Shown piece by piece: positions 1-7,816 of a stretch of DNA of 15,516 nt (within the stretch, counting starts at the first letter, position 1; the number at the start of each line of letters is the position of its first letter). The DNA is from Betaproteobacteria bacterium (lineage in GTDB: Bacteria; Pseudomonadota; Gammaproteobacteria; Burkholderiales; Burkholderiaceae_C): assembly GCA_025354965.1 (NCBI GenBank), contig JANXLW010000194.1, positions 1-15,516 on the forward strand. Reading direction: 5' to 3'. The notes under the pieces were generated by a model that saw only the letters and a program-made list of their open reading frames with translations, did not search any database and was not told the DNA's origin. A program made the translations under genes and the position numbers.

Positions 1-610
1 CTGCCAGAACAGCCTGGACGCGGGTTTGAACGCCAAATGCTCGCAAAATGCCAGTCACATGATTTTTGGTGGTCTCATCCGAAAGTTGCAGCAGCAGACT
101 AATGTCTTTGTTGGAGCGGCCGTCGAGGAGCAGTTTCAGCACTTCTTCCTGACGCGATGTCAATTGAGGCGACGACAGATCTGGGTTGACACCTGCTACA
201 TACGGCATGCCACTTGCCATGAGCAGCTCGGGCGGTACATAGACCTCACCGGCCAGAACCAGCCGCAAAATTGACAGCAGTTCGCTGCTCATACTGGCCT
301 TGGCAATGAAGCCCGCTGCGCCGCGGTCCAGTACTTGGCGCACGGTGTGCGGGTTGACCGATCCGGACAACATGACGATGGGAAGTTCTGGATGATTCTT
401 GCGAAAGATTGCCAGCGCATCAAGTCCGTTCATGTCGGGCAAATGGTAGTCCAGCAGCACAAGATCGATGTCGGGGTGCCGGGTGGCCAAATCGAAGGCG
501 TGAAAACAGTGCGCCGCTTCGAGCACCTCGATCTGTTCATCGAGCCCCTTAAGTACGTGGCGCAGGCCCTCACGCACCAAGGCATGATCATCTACTACGA
601 GAATTTTCAA
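1..610 (-). CDS. NarL/FixJ-family two-component response regulator, 3' end outside window
   Basis: This is a cytoplasmic transcription regulator normally switched by phosphorylation from a sensor kinase. 203 residues are visible and the C-terminus is cut off at base 1. Residues 1-120 form a receiver domain: the acidic pair D7-D8 (KILVVDDH), phospho-acceptor D54 in LLDYHLPDMNG, S82 in the switch position and K104 in FIAKAS. Residues about 150-203 form a LuxR-type helix-turn-helix beginning LTSRQEEVLKLLLDG and including SNKDISLLLQLSDETTKNHV. The best start is TTG at 610-608, because it puts KILVVDDH at the very N-terminus and has a GGGG run 8 bases upstream. No ATG lies between it and the upstream in-frame stop. 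The gene is divergent from dnaE. Its kinase partner is not in view and its target genes cannot be read from the sequence. The family assignment is firm; the exact identity is unknown. Confidence 0.93.
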   Translation of the reverse strand, partial: MKILVVDDHALVREGLRHVLKGLDEQIEVLEAAHCFHAFDLATRHPDIDLVLLDYHLPDMNGLDALAIFRKNHPELPIVMLSGSVNPHTVRQVLDRGAAGFIAKASMSSELLSILRLVLAGEVYVPPELLMASGMPYVAGVNPDLSSPQLTSRQEEVLKLLLDGRSNKDISLLLQLSDETTKNHVTGILRAFGVQTRVQAVLA

Positions 611-618
611 AACTTTTA

Positions 619-622
619 CCCC
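619..622 (-). promoter_or_regulatory. Weak Shine-Dalgarno supporting the TTG start of the response regulator
   Basis: Read on the minus strand, a GGGG run lies 8 bases before the TTG codon. It is a poor match to AGGAGG. It is nevertheless the only purine-rich stretch at the right distance from any possible start in this frame, so it supports the non-ATG start. Confidence 0.4.
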
Positions 623-668
623 GACGTTTTCCTGGCATCAGTTTAGGTCAGAGAACGCGCATTTCGTG

Positions 669-697
669 TTATCACGGTCTGTCCCGCAAATTACAAT
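669..697 (+). promoter_or_regulatory. Predicted sigma70-type promoter of dnaE
   Basis: TTATCA (669-674) serves as a -35 box and TACAAT (692-697) as a -10 box, with an ideal 17-base spacer. The -10 box matches five of six consensus bases and the -35 box four of six. Transcription would start around 703-705, at or next to the dnaE ATG, with no room for a ribosome binding site. The -35 box also lies inside a short inverted repeat, CGTG-TTAT-CACG (665-676), which could be an operator but is short enough to be chance. This call comes from sequence alone. Confidence 0.55.
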
Positions 698-702
698 GAT
701 TC

Positions 703-3700
703 ATGTTTGTCCATCTGCGCCTGCACACCGAATTTTCTGTCGTTGACGGTACCAACCGTATTGATGATATCGCCAGTTGTGCGTCAGCGGACAGTCAGCC
801 GGCACTGGCCATCACAGATTTGAGCAACTTGTTTGGTGCCATCAAGTTTTACAAGGCAACTCGCAAGAAGGGCATCAAGCCGCTGATCGGGGCTGAAATC
901 TGGCTGGAGGCTTTGGGCCAGGACGAGTCCGCACAGTGTCGCTTGCTGCTGCTGGTACAAAACAAGCAGGGCTACCTCAATTTATCGCAATTGCTGGCGC
1001 GCGCCTGGATGCAGAACTCGGGCAAGATGCAGGCGTCGGTCAAACTGGCCTGGCTGAAGGAACTGAACGAAGGGTTGATTGCCTTGTCTGGTGCGCAGGC
1101 GGGGCCGGTGGGGCAGGCGCTGGTACAAGGAGACGAGACGCGTGCGCTGGATGCTGCATTGCAGTTGGGCAGCATCTTCCCGCATCGTTTTTACCTCGAA
1201 TTGCAGCGCGCCGGACGCCCGGACGATGAGACCCATGTCACCGCAGCAGTGCAGCTCGCCGCGCGTGCCAGTTTGCCGGTGGTGGCCACGCACCCGGTGC
1301 AGTTCACGCTGGCGGACGACTATGAGGCGCACGAAGCGCGAGTGTGCATTGCCGAGGGAGAAATTCTGGGCAACCCGCGGCGCGTGCGCCGCTTCACGCG
1401 CGAGCAGTATTTCAAATCGACTCTGCAGATGCAGACGCTGTTTGCCGATGTTCCTTCGGCCCTGGCCAATGCGCTGGAAATCGCGAAGCGCTGCAATCTG
1501 ACGCTGGAATTGGGCAAACCCCAATTGCCGGAGTTCCCGACGCCCGAGGTCAATGGACTGCGCATGACACCGGAAGAATACTTTCGTTATGCCTCGCATG
1601 AGGGCTTGGAGGAGCGACTGGCTCGCTTGTACCCGGATGCAGTTGAACGCGAGATGGCGCGGCCGCGCTATCTCGAACGGCTGGAGTTTGAGATCGGCAC
1701 CATATTGAAAATGGGGTTTCCCGGATATTTTTTGATTGTCGGCGACTTCATCAACTGGGCCAAAAATAACGGTTGTCCGGTCGGACCCGGGCGCGGCTCT
1801 GGCGCCGGCTCATTGGTGGCGTATTCGCTGAAGATTACCGACCTTGACCCATTGCAATACAACCTGCTGTTTGAGCGCTTTTTGAATCCGGAGCGAGTCT
1901 CGATGCCCGACTTCGATATCGACTTCTGTCAGAGCAACCGTGACCGTGTCATTGATTACGTTAAAGAGAAATATGGAAAGGAGGCAGTCAGCCAGATTGT
2001 CACCTTTGGCACCATGGCAGCCCGCGCCGCAGTGCGCGACGTCGGTCGCGTGCTGGACATGAGCTATACGTTTTGCGACGGCATCAGCAAGCTGATCCCG
2101 AACAAGCCGGGTCTCAGTGTCAGCCTGCAGTTGCCGCCAGCGGATCGAAAGAAAGACGACAAAACCATATATGCCATTGAGGCTGAGCCGATTCTTGCGG
2201 AACGTGAAAGTAAAGAGGAAGACGTCAGGACTCTGCTGGAACTGGCCCGCAAGCTCGAAGGCATGACCCGCAACGTTGGCATGCACGCCGGCGGTGTGTT
2301 GATTGCACCCGGCAAACTGACTGACTTTTGCCCGTTGTACCAGCAGCCAGGCAGCGACTCTGCGGTAAGTCAGTTTGACAAAAACGATGTCGAGGCGATT
2401 GGTCTGGTGAAGTTTGACTTTTTGGGGCTGGCCACACTCACCATCCTGGAGAATGCGAAAGACCTGATTGTTGCCAGGCACAAGGGGCGCGAAGGTTTTT
2501 CGTATGAAGACCTGGCGCTGGATGACGCGGCCGTCTACAAGTTGTTTGCCGATGGCCAGACTGAGGCCGTATTCCAGTTTGAAAGTCGCGGCATGCAGGG
2601 CATGTTGCGGGACGCCCGGCCGACGCGACTGGAAGATCTGATCGCCATGAATGCGCTCTATCGGCCCGGCCCGATGGACCTGATCCCGACCTACATTGCG
2701 CGCAAGCTGGGTCGTGAGCCGGTTGAGTACCCGGACCCGCGCGTGGAAGGCATTCTGGGCGAAACGTATGGCGTCATGGTGTACCAGGAACAGGTGATGC
2801 AGATGGCGCAGATCCTGGGCGGCTACTCGCTGGGTGGTGCCGACATGTTGCGCCGCGCCATGGGAAAAAAAGACGCCGACGAAATGGCCAAACATCGGCA
2901 GATATTTCGTGACGGTGCCGCTCGCAACGACTTGAGTCAGCAAAAGGCTGATGAAGTTTTTGACCACATGGAGAAGTTTGCCGGTTACGGCTTCAACAAG
3001 TCGCACTCTGCCGCCTATGCTCTGCTGGCGTACCACACGGCCTGGCTCAAAGTGCATTTCACGGCTGAGTTTTTCTGTGCCAACATGACGGTGGAAATGG
3101 GCGACACGGACAAGCTCAAGGTCTTGTTCGAAGACGCGCTGAAGATGGGGCTGAGCTTTGAGCCACCTGACGTCAATCGTGGGGGCAGCAACTTTGTACC
3201 GATCTCCGACAAGATGATTCGCTATGGCCTGAGCGCCATCAAAGGCTCCGGCCAGCAGGCCGTTGAAGCGATTGTGGCGGCCAGAGTCGGTTGTGGCGCG
3301 GGTCCTTCAGGCGCTGAGGTCGGAGCGTTCAAGAGCCTGTTTGACTTTTGCGTGCGGGTGGATCGTAGCCGCATCAACAAGCGGACCGTCGAGGCCTTGA
3401 TCAAGGCCGGTGCGTTTGACTCCATTTCGCTCAACCGCGCCAGCCTGTTGGCCTCCGTCGACCGGGCTCTGGAGTTTGGTGCCGCGGCCGCCGCCAACGC
3501 CAACCAGGGTGGATTGTTCGACACGGGTGGTACCGATGACCACGGCTCCAGCACGCAGGAGCCCGATCTGGTGGAAGCTACGCCATGGGGTGTGAAAGAA
3601 CGATTGACGTTTGAAAAAACCGCCGTCGGCTTCTATCTGTCAGGCCACCTTTTTGACGAGGTTGCGTTGGAAGTGCGTCGCTTTGCAAGGCGTCAGATTG

Positions 3701-4266
3701 GCGACCTGATTGATACGCGCGAACCGCAACTGCTGGCTGGCGTTGTTGCTGATTTTCGCGTTATCAACGGGCAGCGTGGCAAGTTGGCGCTGTTCAAACT
3801 GGACGACAAATCCGGAGTGATTGAGGCCCGTGCCGATGAAGCCTTGATCAGCGCGCACCGCGACTTGCTCAAAGACGATGAATTGGTGATTGTCATGGGC
3901 AAGCTGCAGCCGGACCGCTTTTCGGGCGGCATGCAACTGACGGTGACGCAGATCTGGGATCTGGACCAGGCGCGTTGCCGTTTCGGTAAATTCCTGCGTG
4001 TTGCCGTCAACGCCGACATTGACGTCAAGGCGCCCGATGTGGCGAGAATGATCAAGGAATTTCCGGCTCAACGCGAAGTGACGCAACAAGGTGAACTGCT
4101 GCGCGGTCTGACGGTTCGTTTGGCGGTGTCACGACGCGGTGAATCGGGCGCGGCCACAGCAGAGTTGCAGCTAAATGACATGGTCAAATTTTTTCCCAGC
4201 AATGCTGCTCTGGCCGCGTGGCGGGTACAAGCCCAGCACGGCAAGGCCGAGATAGTTTACGAGTGA
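703..4266 (+). CDS. dnaE: DNA polymerase III alpha subunit (replicative polymerase)
   Basis: This is the catalytic 5'-3' DNA synthesis subunit of the replicative holoenzyme, working with the clamp, the epsilon proofreader and the clamp loader. It has 1187 residues, against about 1160 in E. coli. An N-terminal PHP domain (about 1-280) opens with VHLRLHTEFS. The C-family polymerase core carries the acidic PDFDIDF motif at 402-408 and the third catalytic aspartate, D572, in GLVKFDFLGL. A helix-hairpin-helix region lies around 880-910 (INKRTVEALIKAGAFDSI). A clamp-binding-like QGGLF sits at 935-939, and an OB fold at about 1010-1085 (LLAGVVADFRV). The start is the first ATG after an in-frame TGA. 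No Shine-Dalgarno precedes it, and a -10 box ends only 5 bases upstream. It is convergent with tolA. The PHP metal-binding HxH is altered (R6), consistent with reliance on a separate DnaQ proofreader. Identity is certain. Confidence 0.99.
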   Translation: MFVHLRLHTEFSVVDGTNRIDDIASCASADSQPALAITDLSNLFGAIKFYKATRKKGIKPLIGAEIWLEALGQDESAQCRLLLLVQNKQGYLNLSQLLARAWMQNSGKMQASVKLAWLKELNEGLIALSGAQAGPVGQALVQGDETRALDAALQLGSIFPHRFYLELQRAGRPDDETHVTAAVQLAARASLPVVATHPVQFTLADDYEAHEARVCIAEGEILGNPRRVRRFTREQYFKSTLQMQTLFADVPSALANALEIAKRCNLTLELGKPQLPEFPTPEVNGLRMTPEEYFRYASHEGLEERLARLYPDAVEREMARPRYLERLEFEIGTILKMGFPGYFLIVGDFINWAKNNGCPVGPGRGSGAGSLVAYSLKITDLDPLQYNLLFERFLNPERVSMPDFDIDFCQSNRDRVIDYVKEKYGKEAVSQIVTFGTMAARAAVRDVGRVLDMSYTFCDGISKLIPNKPGLSVSLQLPPADRKKDDKTIYAIEAEPILAERESKEEDVRTLLELARKLEGMTRNVGMHAGGVLIAPGKLTDFCPLYQQPGSDSAVSQFDKNDVEAIGLVKFDFLGLATLTILENAKDLIVARHKGREGFSYEDLALDDAAVYKLFADGQTEAVFQFESRGMQGMLRDARPTRLEDLIAMNALYRPGPMDLIPTYIARKLGREPVEYPDPRVEGILGETYGVMVYQEQVMQMAQILGGYSLGGADMLRRAMGKKDADEMAKHRQIFRDGAARNDLSQQKADEVFDHMEKFAGYGFNKSHSAAYALLAYHTAWLKVHFTAEFFCANMTVEMGDTDKLKVLFEDALKMGLSFEPPDVNRGGSNFVPISDKMIRYGLSAIKGSGQQAVEAIVAARVGCGAGPSGAEVGAFKSLFDFCVRVDRSRINKRTVEALIKAGAFDSISLNRASLLASVDRALEFGAAAAANANQGGLFDTGGTDDHGSSTQEPDLVEATPWGVKERLTFEKTAVGFYLSGHLFDEVALEVRRFARRQIGDLIDTREPQLLAGVVADFRVINGQRGKLALFKLDDKSGVIEARADEALISAHRDLLKDDELVIVMGKLQPDRFSGGMQLTVTQIWDLDQARCRFGKFLRVAVNADIDVKAPDVARMIKEFPAQREVTQQGELLRGLTVRLAVSRRGESGAATAELQLNDMVKFFPSNAALAAWRVQAQHGKAEIVYE

Positions 4267-4268
4267 GC

Positions 4269-5075
4269 CTAGTCTTTGGGCTTGAAGAAAATTATCAAAG
4301 CGCCGGGTACCTGACCATCGGAATCTGGTGGCAATTTATCTGTTTTGTCGATGGCTTTTAGCACCGCCTCATCCCAGGATTTGACGCCGCTGGACCTTGT
4401 CAGTTTGCGACTGACGATGGTGCCGTTGGCGGCGGCTCGCACCTCAACTTCGGCGATCGGATTGCCGACGATGTCGTCGGTGAACACGATGTTGGGCTTG
4501 ATGCGGGCGCTGACGCGACCGCCGTAGCCGGCAGATGGGCCGGACGAGCGCAACGCCGTGCCGGTGGAGGTTGACGCGCCGGCGGCACCGGCAAGCCCGG
4601 CGATGCGTTTGAGGTTGTCGGCGCGCTGGGCGTCCAGTTTTTTGACCTCTTGCTCTGATTTTTTCTTGTCCTCTGCGGCTTTTTTGTCCTGATCGCGCTT
4701 GTCTTGCAGTTGTTTCTGCTTCACTTGTTCACTGCGCTGCTTTTCCAGTTCCTGCAGCTTTTTCTGGTGCAGCTTTTCCCGTTCCAGTGCAATGTCGGCA
4801 TCTGTCGGTTTGGGCTGGGCTTGTGGTGGTGGCGGGGGAGTCAGCGCCTTGACCGGTTCCGGCGTTGGTTCGATCAGCCTGGGCGCCGCTTGTTGCGGTA
4901 CAGCCGACCATAATTCGGCTTCGGCCGTGACGGTTAGCGTCTCCCTTTTCCACTGCACGCCAAGGGTCAGGGCCGCCAGCAAAAAGGCGTGCGCCAGCAG
5001 GGCCAAACCCATGGAGCGCACCATGCCGGGTGTTGGTGGTGGCGCGAATTCAAGACGATCAGCAAGCGCGTGCAT
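4269..5075 (-). CDS. tolA: TolA-like inner-membrane energy-transducing protein with TonB/TolA C-terminal domain
   Basis: TolA spans from the inner membrane to the outer-membrane Pal/TolB complex and carries force generated by TolQR. This copy has 268 residues, much shorter than the 421 of E. coli. It has one transmembrane helix at about 21-40, then a TonB-like proline-rich stretch at 70-90 with a PPPPP run. A charged Lys/Glu/Gln-rich helical region, likely coiled coil, covers about 95-155. A Gly/Ser/Ala/Thr linker spans 160-185, and a globular C-terminal domain of the TonB/TolA kind covers about 190-268 (IVFTDDIVGNPIAEVEV, KSWDEAVLKAID). H29 matches the conserved TM histidine, but the serine four residues before it in E. 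coli is alanine here. Position after tolQ and tolR favours TolA over TonB. The stop is 2 bases from the dnaE stop. tolB and pal do not follow. Confidence 0.9.
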   Translation of the reverse strand: MHALADRLEFAPPPTPGMVRSMGLALLAHAFLLAALTLGVQWKRETLTVTAEAELWSAVPQQAAPRLIEPTPEPVKALTPPPPPQAQPKPTDADIALEREKLHQKKLQELEKQRSEQVKQKQLQDKRDQDKKAAEDKKKSEQEVKKLDAQRADNLKRIAGLAGAAGASTSTGTALRSSGPSAGYGGRVSARIKPNIVFTDDIVGNPIAEVEVRAAANGTIVSRKLTRSSGVKSWDEAVLKAIDKTDKLPPDSDGQVPGALIIFFKPKD

Positions 5076-5084
5076 ACAACTACC

Positions 5085-5504
5085 CTAGTTGGTCAATTGC
5101 ACTGACAAGCCGACGCGCTGGACACCGGCACGCTGCAAGGTGTCCATGACTTTGACAACAGCTTCGTACCTGATTTGCTTGTCGGCACTGATGACCACTG
5201 CTGAATTGTTGGCGCCGCTTTGCGCCTGTTTGACGGCACCAGCCACGTCGCTCAGCACCAACGCGATAGACTTCTCCTGAATTTTCATCTGAATCGACTC
5301 ATCCTTGCCAAGGATGATCTGGATCACTTGGTCAGGCTGCTTTTTTGCCCTGCCTACGCTAGGCAGGTCAATCACACTGGGCGCAATCAGCGGCGCCGTC
5401 ACCATGAAGATGATCAGTAACACCAGCATGACGTCGATAAAGGGCACCATGTTGATCTCGTTGATGGTGCGCCGACCTCGTCCACGGCTGACCAGGGATG
5501 GCAT
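5085..5504 (-). CDS. tolR: TolR, proton-channel partner of TolQ
   Basis: This is an ExbD/TolR-family protein with a single N-terminal transmembrane helix (about 20-40) and a periplasmic domain. It works with TolQ to turn the proton gradient into movement of TolA during cell constriction and outer-membrane maintenance. It has 139 residues, the normal family size. The essential membrane aspartate is D24 in NMVPFIDVMLVLLIIF, matching E. coli D23. The periplasmic half ends VQRVGLSVQLTN, typical of the family. The reading frame stays open far upstream into tolQ, but the start at 5504 gives the expected short cytoplasmic tail and has AGGGA 7 bases upstream. It begins 13 bases after the tolQ stop and is followed 9 bases later by tolA. 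Confidence 0.97.
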   Translation of the reverse strand: MPSLVSRGRGRRTINEINMVPFIDVMLVLLIIFMVTAPLIAPSVIDLPSVGRAKKQPDQVIQIILGKDESIQMKIQEKSIALVLSDVAGAVKQAQSGANNSAVVISADKQIRYEAVVKVMDTLQRAGVQRVGLSVQLTN

Positions 5505-5517
5505 GCTCAGGTCCCTT

Positions 5518-6210
5518 TCACTGGCCGGAGGCCGACTGTGCGCCAACATTGCGCTGCAGGATGTTGGAGAACTCTTCGATAAAGGTTTCGAGCTTGATCG
5601 CGATGCGGTCAATATCCCGCGCAAAGCGGTTATAGGCAACCACCGCGGGAATGGCAGCAAACAGACCAATGGCGGTTGACACCAGCGCTTCGGCAATGCC
5701 GGGAGCGACGGTGGCGAGCGTGACCTGCTGCAGCGATGCCAGTCCGGTGAAGGAATGCATGATGCCCCAGACCGTACCGAACAAACCGACATAGGGCGAC
5801 ACCGACCCGACCGAAGCCAGCAATGAAAGATTGGTTTCGACCACGTCCATCTCGCGCTGAAAGCTGGCGCGCATGGCACGCCGGGCACCATCCATCAGGG
5901 TGCTGGTGTCGGCGATGCGTTTTTCGCGCAGCTTTTGGTACTCGCGCATGCCGCTGGCAAAAATGCGTTCCATGGGCCCCGATCCGCGGGCGTTTTTGGC
6001 AGCGGCAGCAAACAGGTCATTCAGGCTGGTACCAGACCAAAAGTCGCGTTCAAACTCATCGTTGAGTGTCTTAACCCGGTTGATGGCGAACAGTTTGCGA
6101 AATATGGCAGCCCAGCTCGATACCGAGATGACGACCAGCAACAACATGACCAGTTGCACGACCACACTGGCGTTAAGTACCAAATGCAGGATCGACAGGT
6201 CTTGGTTCAT
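5518..6210 (-). CDS. tolQ: TolQ, MotA/ExbB-type proton channel subunit
   Basis: This is the inner-membrane proton channel of the Tol-Pal system and has 230 residues, as in E. coli. Three hydrophobic segments are visible: about 15-38, 134-156 and 168-193. A long cytoplasmic loop lies between the first two. The MotA/TolQ/ExbB signature falls in the second and third helices (SPYVGLFGTVWGIMHSF; APGIAEALVSTAIGLFAAIPAV). The ATG overlaps the stop codon of ybgC as ATGA, indicating translational coupling. TolR follows after 13 bases. The order ybgC-tolQ-tolR-tolA is the canonical order for this operon, which makes the identification as TolQ rather than ExbB secure. Confidence 0.98.
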   Translation of the reverse strand: MNQDLSILHLVLNASVVVQLVMLLLVVISVSSWAAIFRKLFAINRVKTLNDEFERDFWSGTSLNDLFAAAAKNARGSGPMERIFASGMREYQKLREKRIADTSTLMDGARRAMRASFQREMDVVETNLSLLASVGSVSPYVGLFGTVWGIMHSFTGLASLQQVTLATVAPGIAEALVSTAIGLFAAIPAVVAYNRFARDIDRIAIKLETFIEEFSNILQRNVGAQSASGQ

Positions 6211-6635
6211 TTCAAAATTTCCAGAAGGGTTGGCGGGATTCGCACTGGCTTGTAACTTGTCGCATCGACCCAGCCGACGCGGATTGATCCCTCACAAAGC
6301 AAGATGTTTTCTGAGGGTCTTCTCAGGTAGGCTTGCTGTTGTATTGTCATGGAGGCGCGACCGACATCAAGCGGCCAGGCTGTAACAATAAGTTCGTCAT
6401 CCAGGCGCGCTGGTTTGTGAAATCGGACACGGGTCTCGCTTACTACAAATATGCCACCGGTACTGGCACGCAGGGCGCGCTGCTCAATGCCCAGAGAGCG
6501 CAGCCACTCGGTTCGGGCACGTTCAAAAAATTTCAGGTAGTTGGCGTAGAACACGATGCCGCCGGCGTCGGTGTCCTCCCAGTAAACCCGCACCGGCCAG
6601 ACGAATTGTTGCGTTGCCTGCAAATCGCCGGTCAT
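6207..6635 (-). CDS. ybgC: YbgC-family acyl-CoA thioesterase of the Tol-Pal operon
   Basis: This is a small cytoplasmic hot-dog-fold thioesterase that hydrolyses acyl-CoA. In E. coli it interacts with acyl carrier protein and phospholipid enzymes. It has 142 residues from ATG 6635. The family signature YWEDTDAGGIVFYANYLKFF lies at about 18-37, with the catalytic aspartate in DTDAGG (21-26). Later motifs include FVVSETRVRFHKPARLDDEL. The frame is open upstream to 6794, but that extension runs through the preceding gene. The chosen ATG gives the usual family N-terminus and overlaps the aminotransferase stop as ATGA. Its own stop overlaps the tolQ start by 4 bases. Sitting directly before tolQ is standard for this gene. 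Confidence 0.96.
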   Translation of the reverse strand: MTGDLQATQQFVWPVRVYWEDTDAGGIVFYANYLKFFERARTEWLRSLGIEQRALRASTGGIFVVSETRVRFHKPARLDDELIVTAWPLDVGRASMTIQQQAYLRRPSENILLCEGSIRVGWVDATSYKPVRIPPTLLEILK

Positions 6636-7816
6636 GAAAACAGAACTTTCAATCGCTCGATGGCCACTTTCAACTGGGGCATCGAACTGGCAGTGGAAAA
6701 GCGGAGGAAGTTGCGCGCGTTTGCGCTGCCAAAGTCGCGCCCCGGTGTCACCGCCACGTGGGCGCGTTGCATGATCTCGAAAGCCACGTCCCAACTGTCT
6801 TTGACTTTCAATTTATTGCAGGCAGCGGAGCAATCGGCCCAGGCGTAAAAAGCGCCATCCGGCATGACTGGCACTCTCAGTCCCAAAGCATTGAGGGCGG
6901 GAATGAAGTAGTCTCGTCGGGCCTGGAATTCGGCGCGTCGGCGTTCGTATTCGGCAAGGCTATCGGCCTCAAAGCAAGCCAGTGCGGCGTATTGAGAAAT
7001 AGTGCTGGGGCAGATAAACAGGTTTTGCGCCAGGCGTTCGATGACCGGCACGATGCGCTCTGGTACTACCATCCAGCCCAGCCGCCAGCCAGTCATGCTG
7101 AAGTATTTGCTGAAACTGTTGATGCTGATGACGTCCTCATCAAGTGCCAGCGCTGTCTGGCCAAATTGAGCGTCATAGCTCAGGCTCAGATAAATTTCAT
7201 CGACCAGCGTGATGCCACCCCTGTTACTGACCACGGCGTGAATACGGCGCAACTCATCCGGATGAATCGATGTGCCGGTGGGGTTCGACGGTGAGGCCAA
7301 CAGCACGCCACGCGTGCGGTCGCTCCAGGCGGCTTGCACCTTGTCAGCACTGAGCTGAAAGCGCTCGGTGGCGGTGGTAGGAATCAGCACTGCAGTACCG
7401 TCTGCCGCACTGACAAAATGCCGGTTGCACGGATAGCTGGGGTCTGGCATCAAAATCTCGTCACCCGATTCGATCAATGCCAGGCAAGCCAGTTGCAAAG
7501 CGGCCGAGGCACCGGCCGTGACCATAATGCGGCTAGCTGCAACCTTGACGTTGAAACGCTGCCAATACCAGTCGCTGATGCATTCCCGCAACGCCGACGT
7601 GCCAACCGCCTGCGTGTAGTGTGTCAGGCCGTCGCGTATCGCTTTGCAGGCTGCTTCCTGCACCAGCATGGGGGCGGTAAAGTCGGGCTCGCCAATGTTC
7701 AGGAACACCATGGGCGACTCTGTTTGAGCCACTTTGAGTGCCAACGCAGACGCCGCCTTGGCGACTTCCATTACATAAAAAGGCTCAATCCGCTGGGCTC
7801 GACCAGAAACTCTCAT
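6632..7816 (-). CDS. PLP-dependent class I/II aminotransferase, substrate unknown
   Basis: This is a cytoplasmic pyridoxal-phosphate enzyme of the aspartate-aminotransferase fold, with 394 residues. Visible landmarks are the N-terminal NIGEPDFTAP motif (40-49), HYTQAVGTSALRE (66-78) and SPSNPTGT with N178. DEIY carries D206, which contacts the pyridine nitrogen, and Y209. The Schiff-base lysine is K237 in SFSKYFSMTGWRLGW, and R372 in LRFSTA is the carboxylate-binding arginine. The fold and chemistry are clear, but the amino-acid pair used is not. Aspartate or aromatic/alanine-type aminotransferases are all possible. Its start overlaps the nusB stop by 4 bases and its stop overlaps the ybgC start by 4 bases, so it is embedded in the operon. 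No direct link to riboflavin synthesis or the Tol system is known to me. Confidence 0.95.
   Translation of the reverse strand: MRVSGRAQRIEPFYVMEVAKAASALALKVAQTESPMVFLNIGEPDFTAPMLVQEAACKAIRDGLTHYTQAVGTSALRECISDWYWQRFNVKVAASRIMVTAGASAALQLACLALIESGDEILMPDPSYPCNRHFVSAADGTAVLIPTTATERFQLSADKVQAAWSDRTRGVLLASPSNPTGTSIHPDELRRIHAVVSNRGGITLVDEIYLSLSYDAQFGQTALALDEDVISINSFSKYFSMTGWRLGWMVVPERIVPVIERLAQNLFICPSTISQYAALACFEADSLAEYERRRAEFQARRDYFIPALNALGLRVPVMPDGAFYAWADCSAACNKLKVKDSWDVAFEIMQRAHVAVTPGRDFGSANARNFLRFSTASSMPQLKVAIERLKVLFS

Noticed and set aside
335..646. Open frame of 103 codons on the plus strand
   Set aside because: It is a shadow of the response regulator on the minus strand, which has clear receiver and helix-turn-helix motifs.
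1810..3057. 415-codon open frame on the minus strand opposite dnaE
   Set aside because: It is in codon register with dnaE, where biased third positions keep the antisense frame open. The protein shows no recognisable motif and has an odd His/Gln/Val-rich composition.
4255..4290. Possible terminator hairpin (AGCC ... GGCT) at the dnaE/tolA junction
   Set aside because: The stem is only about 4 bases and no T-run follows on either strand.
4795..4850. G-rich run on the plus strand suggesting a G-quadruplex
   Set aside because: It is explained by the proline codons of the TolA proline-rich segment on the other strand.
6636..6794. N-terminal extension of ybgC to an upstream ATG
   Set aside because: It would lie entirely within the aminotransferase gene. 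The inner ATG gives the normal family start and an ATGA overlap.
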